Shown here one piece after another: positions 4,816 to 7,063 of a stretch of 7,063 nt of DNA; position 1 is the stretch's first letter; each line of letters begins with the position of its first letter. The translations under genes and the position numbers were made by a program. Below the pieces are notes generated by a model. The model saw nothing but the letters and a program-made list of their open reading frames with translations, had not been told where the DNA came from and ran no database searches. This stretch comes from Bacillota bacterium (GTDB lineage: Bacteria; Bacillota; Bacilli; Bacillales_B; DSM-18226): positions 1 to 7,063 of the forward strand of contig JAUZQA010000220.1 in the NCBI GenBank assembly GCA_030705665.1. The letters run 5' to 3'.

Positions 4816-5532
4816 ATGTCATTAAAAGGAAAGCGTGTGGTCGTAGTAGGAGGTACTTCTGGCATCGGGTTATCAGCGGCAAAGGCATTTCTTAATGAAT
4901 CTGCCCAAGTCATTATCGCAAGCCGTTCTGCATCAAAATTATCTGAAGCAAAGAAAGTGCTTGGCAGTAATGTAGAAACATACACGATTGATTTTCGCAG
5001 TGAAGAAAAATTAGCTGACTTTTTTAAAACGGTGGGGAAATTTGATCACCTTGTCGTTACGGCAGGCGAAGGCGCAATGGGGCATTTTAGTGAATTACCT
5101 GTTGCTAACGTGAAAGAAGCGTTTGATAGTAAGTTTTGGGGGCAATACTTAACAGTTCATGCTGCTCTTCCCTATTTAAATGATACCAGTTCTATCACAT
5201 TGACGTCTGGTGTTTATGGAATACGTCCACCAAAGGGAGCAACTACTCTTGCTTCCATTAATTCAGCGATCGATGGATTGGTTAGAGGGCTTTCAGTAGA
5301 CCTATCCCCTATTAGGGTAAACGTTGTTTCGCCAGGTATCGTAGACACCCCACTCTACGGAGGGATGCCTGACGAAGACCGGCAAAATTTGTACAACAGC
5401 ATTGCCCAGCAATTGCCTGTTAGACGCGTTGCACAACCTGAAGACATCGCTGAAGCCTATGTGTACTTAGCGAAAAATGGATTTACAACTGGTACTGTTC
5501 TTCTTATTGATGGCGGCGCCCACTTGGTATAA
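4816..5532 (+). CDS. SDR-family oxidoreductase lacking the YxxxK catalytic pair
   Basis: This 238-residue Rossmann protein has a typical short-chain dehydrogenase length. The nucleotide-binding motif GGTSGIG is at 12-18. SR at 36-37 after the second strand suggests NADP(H). Other SDR landmarks are D59, an NAG-like VTAGEG at 81-86, S131, and the RVNVVSPGIVDTP block at 167-179. The expected Tyr and Lys after S131 are not there: the region reads SGVYGIRPPKGATTLASINS, with T144 and I148 at about the positions of the pair. Related SDR-like proteins without YxxxK are known, and their chemistry is mostly undefined. The start ATG has GGAGGG 8-9 bases upstream, and a strong terminator follows 40 bases after the stop, so it is probably a single-gene unit. 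It is otherwise intact, with the usual C-terminal GTVLLIDGGAHL. Confidence 0.88.
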   Translation: MSLKGKRVVVVGGTSGIGLSAAKAFLNESAQVIIASRSASKLSEAKKVLGSNVETYTIDFRSEEKLADFFKTVGKFDHLVVTAGEGAMGHFSELPVANVKEAFDSKFWGQYLTVHAALPYLNDTSSITLTSGVYGIRPPKGATTLASINSAIDGLVRGLSVDLSPIRVNVVSPGIVDTPLYGGMPDEDRQNLYNSIAQQLPVRRVAQPEDIAEAYVYLAKNGFTTGTVLLIDGGAHLV

Positions 5533-5571
5533 GCCAAAAGGGCGAATTAAAATATTTTGGTTCTTTAATTG

Positions 5572-5604
5572 TGGCTATACTAAAGAATGTATAGCCATTT
5601 TTTT
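5572..5604 (+). terminator. Rho-independent terminator of the SDR gene
   Basis: TGGCTATAC (5572-5580) pairs with GTATAGCCA (5589-5597) around an 8-base loop, followed by T7 at 5598-5604. It is a textbook terminator, 40 bases after the SDR stop. Confidence 0.85.
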
Positions 5605-5669
5605 ATTTCATTCGATTTTCAATAAATGTTGATAAAAAAATAATAGAATGTCGAGAACCAAAGCTATGA

Positions 5670-6094
5670 AAGGAAAGAATAAAAATCAATTTACTTGACC
5701 ATGAGTATATTTCAAGAATTAAGAATGCCATTGAAAACCGTGTAGTAACTTTGCCTGATGGACATGTTCTTCCAAGTATTGGACAAGGAACATGGTACAT
5801 GGGGGAAAATCCTCAAGTGAAAAACAAAGAAATCAAAGCATTACAACTTGGAATAGAACTAGGAATGACGCTAATCGACACGGCTGAAATGTACGGAAAT
5901 GATGATTCCGAACGTTTGGTAGGTGAGGCAATCAAAGGACGTAGAGATGACGTTTTTTTAGTATCGAAAGTATATCCTCATAATACCGGGTAAGATTTGA
6001 TTGAAAGTGCGTGTGAAAAAAGTCTAAAACGACTGGGAAAAGATCATCTTGATTTGTATCTTTTACACTGGAGAGGCCGTGTTCCATTATGTAT
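5670..6094 (+). pseudogene. YeaE-like aldo/keto reductase, nonsense-mutated and truncated
   Basis: The frame closely follows E. coli YeaE-type reductases (methylglyoxal-reducing AKR): [26 protein letters not shown] with catalytic D and [18 protein letters not shown] with the catalytic K, then a TAA at 5991-5993. After it the same frame resumes with [19 protein letters not shown] and [14 protein letters not shown], which includes the active-site H. Homology ends at about 6094, so the remaining two thirds of the barrel (about 180 residues) is gone. The N-terminus is unclear. The frame is open back to 5670 ([20 protein letters not shown]) but has no ATG, and the TTG at 5751 has no ribosome site. 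Even with the stop read through, no functional enzyme could result. It lies after the SDR terminator. Confidence 0.85.
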
Positions 6095-6142
6095 TTTTAG
6101 CCATAATTATATTATAGCAAAATTTTTACTACCGGAGGTTTT

Positions 6143-6280
6143 ATGATAATGATTCGAGAACGAGGCATTGAAATCTATCAAGATGTTTTAGAAAAGAAAA
6201 TAAGGCGTTTTCCAGATAACTTTTTCTTAGGCGAAGAAGGAAAAAATATATACGCTATACTTCTCATCTGGATAACCTAA
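6143..6280 (+). pseudogene. N-terminal fragment of an unknown protein, DUF4046-like
   Basis: An ATG with GGAGG 6-7 bases upstream (6134-6138) opens a 45-codon frame: [19 protein letters not shown], then IRRFPDNFFLGEEGKN, then a tail to TAA at 6278-6280. The block IYQDVL..K.RRFP..F recalls the start of DUF4046-type proteins of Bacillus. This is from memory and moderate at best. A possible -10 (TATTAT) lies near 6107-6115. The last 10 or so residues lie in DNA that belongs to the minus-strand nitroreductase fragment, so the gene is cut at about 6248-6260 and the true C-terminus is lost. Confidence 0.45.
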
Positions 6281-6427
6281 CGCAACGCCCATCGTGATTG
6301 TTTGGTCATCAGGAATTTCTATAAATTGACGAACCAATTCCGGATATTTGACAATTTCATAAGCAGGCATTGAGCCTATACCTCTACCATAAGCACTAAG
6401 CATTAAAGTTTGTGAGAAAGCTCCCAA
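6250..6427 (-). pseudogene. Nitroreductase C-terminal fragment
   Basis: The minus frame reads LGAFSQTLMLSAYGRGIGSM, then PAYEIVKYPELVRQFIEIPD and QTITMGVALGYPDEK. This is the last helix-strand region of NfsA/NfnB-like FMN nitroreductases (consensus GIGSxPAxxxxxYPxxVRxxLxIPDDxxxxxGIALGYPD). After YPDEK at about 6260 the similarity stops and the frame ends at 6227 inside the neighbouring fragment, so the final 15-20 residues are lost. Upstream, the frame stays open to a TAG at 6500-6502, but those 24 residues (PERYIPSISGINVIKRKF and so on) do not look like nitroreductase. The fragment is therefore cut on both sides, with no FMN-binding N-terminal half. Confidence 0.8.
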
Positions 6428-6483
6428 ATCCCTTATAGAACTTATAAATTTGCGCTTGATTACGTTAATGCCGGAAATAGAGG

Positions 6484-6645
6484 GTATATACCTCTCAGGC
6501 TATACCTCATCGTTATGTTGCTCAGTTTCAGCGAATACGAATCTTGGATTCTACCACTTTTCAACTTCCAGATGCGTTTGCCTCAACTTATCAAGGATCT
6601 GGTGGGAGTAGCCATACGGCTGGCGTAAAGATTCAATTAGACGAT
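6484..6645 (+). mobile_element. IS4-family transposase fragment
   Basis: The plus frame reads AIPHRYVAQFQRIRILDSTT, then FQLPDAFASTYQGSGGSSHT, then AGVKIQL. The (V/L)DSTxFQLP block followed by YQGSGGSSHTAGxKIQL is characteristic of IS4-type DDE transposases from Bacillus, and the D in LDSTT is the first catalytic aspartate. The transposase would normally be over 400 residues; only about 50 remain. Similarity ends at about 6645, where DNA of the iron-ADH gene (opposite strand) begins. The frame continues to 6732 only as a shadow of that gene. I see no terminal inverted repeats or target duplication around it, so it is an internal scrap and not a complete insertion. Confidence 0.82.
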
Positions 6646-6761
6646 TTTTTAATTGATTTACCACCAATAACGATGGTCGCTTTTTTCCCTTCAAGGGTTT
6701 TCAAAATTTCTAGGGAGCCTTCCCCAAAATAAATATCTCTCGGAATCGTAAATCGGTTCAT
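6633..6761 (-). pseudogene. Iron-containing alcohol dehydrogenase, N-terminal fragment
   Basis: An ATG at 6759-6761 with AAGGAGA about 9 bases upstream starts MNRFTIPRDIYFGEGSLEIL, followed by KTLEGKKATIVIGGKSIKK. This is the start of group III (Fe-dependent) alcohol dehydrogenases, where FGEG and the VxGGxSxK loop precede the NAD(P) site. The frame ends at 6633 after 42 codons, while the full enzyme has about 390. The cut coincides with the end of the IS4 fragment at 6640-6650, which suggests that the IS or a later deletion at its edge removed the rest. The iron ligands and most of the protein are missing, so it is non-functional. The intact ribosome site shows that the 5' end is original. 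Confidence 0.82.
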
Positions 6762-6792
6762 GTGTGTCAATTCTCCTTTTCACCAGTTGTTT

Positions 6793-6822
6793 AGGGAAAC
6801 CTCAACAACTTTAAGGTTCCCT
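6793..6822. terminator. Hairpin upstream of the iron-ADH fragment, possible terminator
   Basis: AGGGAAACC (6793-6801) and GGTTCCCT (6815-6822) pair with one bulged A; the arms resemble those of the terminator at 3498-3527. The T-rich side (TTATTCATTTTTC) follows on the plus strand. By position it separates the minus-strand gene at 6880-7063 from the ADH fragment, so direction is uncertain. Confidence 0.45.
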
Positions 6823-6879
6823 TATTCATTTTTCTAAAATAGAATACGTCATAAATGTTTCCCATTATCTTAAAAGTTA

Positions 6880-7063
6880 CTAATGAACATACTCAAGGTC
6901 TCTCTCAACATTGTTACTTAATATGTCTTCTGTTTTGATCTCGAGTAATTTCTCTAGGAATCTTATAGTTCCTAGTACTACTTGAATATCTCCCTCTGTT
7001 TGAACGTTTTCCATTTTCTTTTGAACAATCAGTTCATTGATAACTTGTTTGAAAGCATGGGTC
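6880..7063 (-). CDS. C-terminal part of an unrecognised protein, runs off the right edge
   Basis: The minus frame is open from the window edge (first complete codon at 7060-7062) to TAG at 6880-6882, about 60 residues: HAFKQVINELIVQKKMENVQ, TEGDIQVVLGTIRFLEKLLE, IKTEDILSNNVERDLEYVH. It is mostly charged amphipathic helix. I do not recognise the family. The helical character would fit the C-terminal dimerisation region of a small regulator (MerR- or TetR-like), but that is a guess. Codon use looks like real coding sequence, and the frame is uninterrupted for 180 bases. A hairpin 58 bases after the stop could end its transcript. The start lies outside the window. Confidence 0.55.
   Translation of the reverse strand, partial: THAFKQVINELIVQKKMENVQTEGDIQVVLGTIRFLEKLLEIKTEDILSNNVERDLEYVH

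Noticed and set aside
6544..6732. 62-aa plus-strand ORF taken as one protein
   Set aside because: Only the first part is IS4 transposase; after about 6645 it is the complement of the iron-ADH N-terminus, so it is a chimeric frame and not a gene.
1..7063. CRISPR array, tRNA or rRNA genes
   Set aside because: No regularly spaced direct repeats and no cloverleaf or rRNA-like sequence were seen on either strand by eye.

Overview
The window looks like a chromosomal stretch from a Bacillaceae member (Bacillus sensu lato). It is AT-rich, has strong GGAGG-type ribosome binding sites at several gene starts, uses TTG starts in places, and its protein families are typical of Bacillus. The genus is inferred from sequence character, not from a database match.

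Theme: nearly every recognisable gene belongs to a family used against oxidants, quinones or reactive aldehydes. These are an OsmC-type peroxiredoxin, a VOC/glyoxalase, thioredoxin, a luciferase-like flavin oxidoreductase, an HxlR/DUF24 redox-type regulator, a DJ-1/PfpI protein, an SDR, a YeaE-like aldo/keto reductase, a nitroreductase and an iron-containing alcohol dehydrogenase. About half are broken.

Layout. 1-551 (minus): a headless Rrf2-regulator remnant at the left edge, then an osmC gene disabled by a one-base frameshift. 552-1112: osmC promoter and operator, then a plus-strand EamA transporter remnant. 1107-1514 (minus): intact VOC protein, possibly preceded by a small unrecognised ORF. 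1770-2113: long regulatory region with a promoter and three operator copies, ahead of a plus-strand thioredoxin + LLM oxidoreductase operon (2114-3483). 3498-3527: shared hairpin terminator. 3561-3944 (minus) and 4082-4600 (plus): divergent hxlR-type regulator and DJ-1 gene around a 29-bp dyad. 4614-4715: remnant of a second PfpI protein. 4816-5532: SDR with a good terminator. 5670-6761: a gene graveyard of five fragments (aldo/keto reductase with an internal stop, an unknown N-terminus, nitroreductase C-terminus, IS4-type transposase, iron-ADH N-terminus). 6880-7063 (minus): C-terminus of an unrecognised protein running off the right edge.

How it fits together: four copies of one 23-bp dyad (ACTGTA-N11-TACAGT) sit in front of osmC and the thioredoxin operon. 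In two of them the dyad covers the promoter at the same place, so both loci probably answer to one repressor. An Rrf2-family protein is a reasonable candidate, because an Rrf2 remnant lies next to osmC. A second, different dyad sits between hxlR and the DJ-1 gene. I read the window as an electrophile/thiol-stress island under two regulators that is decaying by point mutation, deletion and IS activity. I do not see a clearly novel multi-gene machine.
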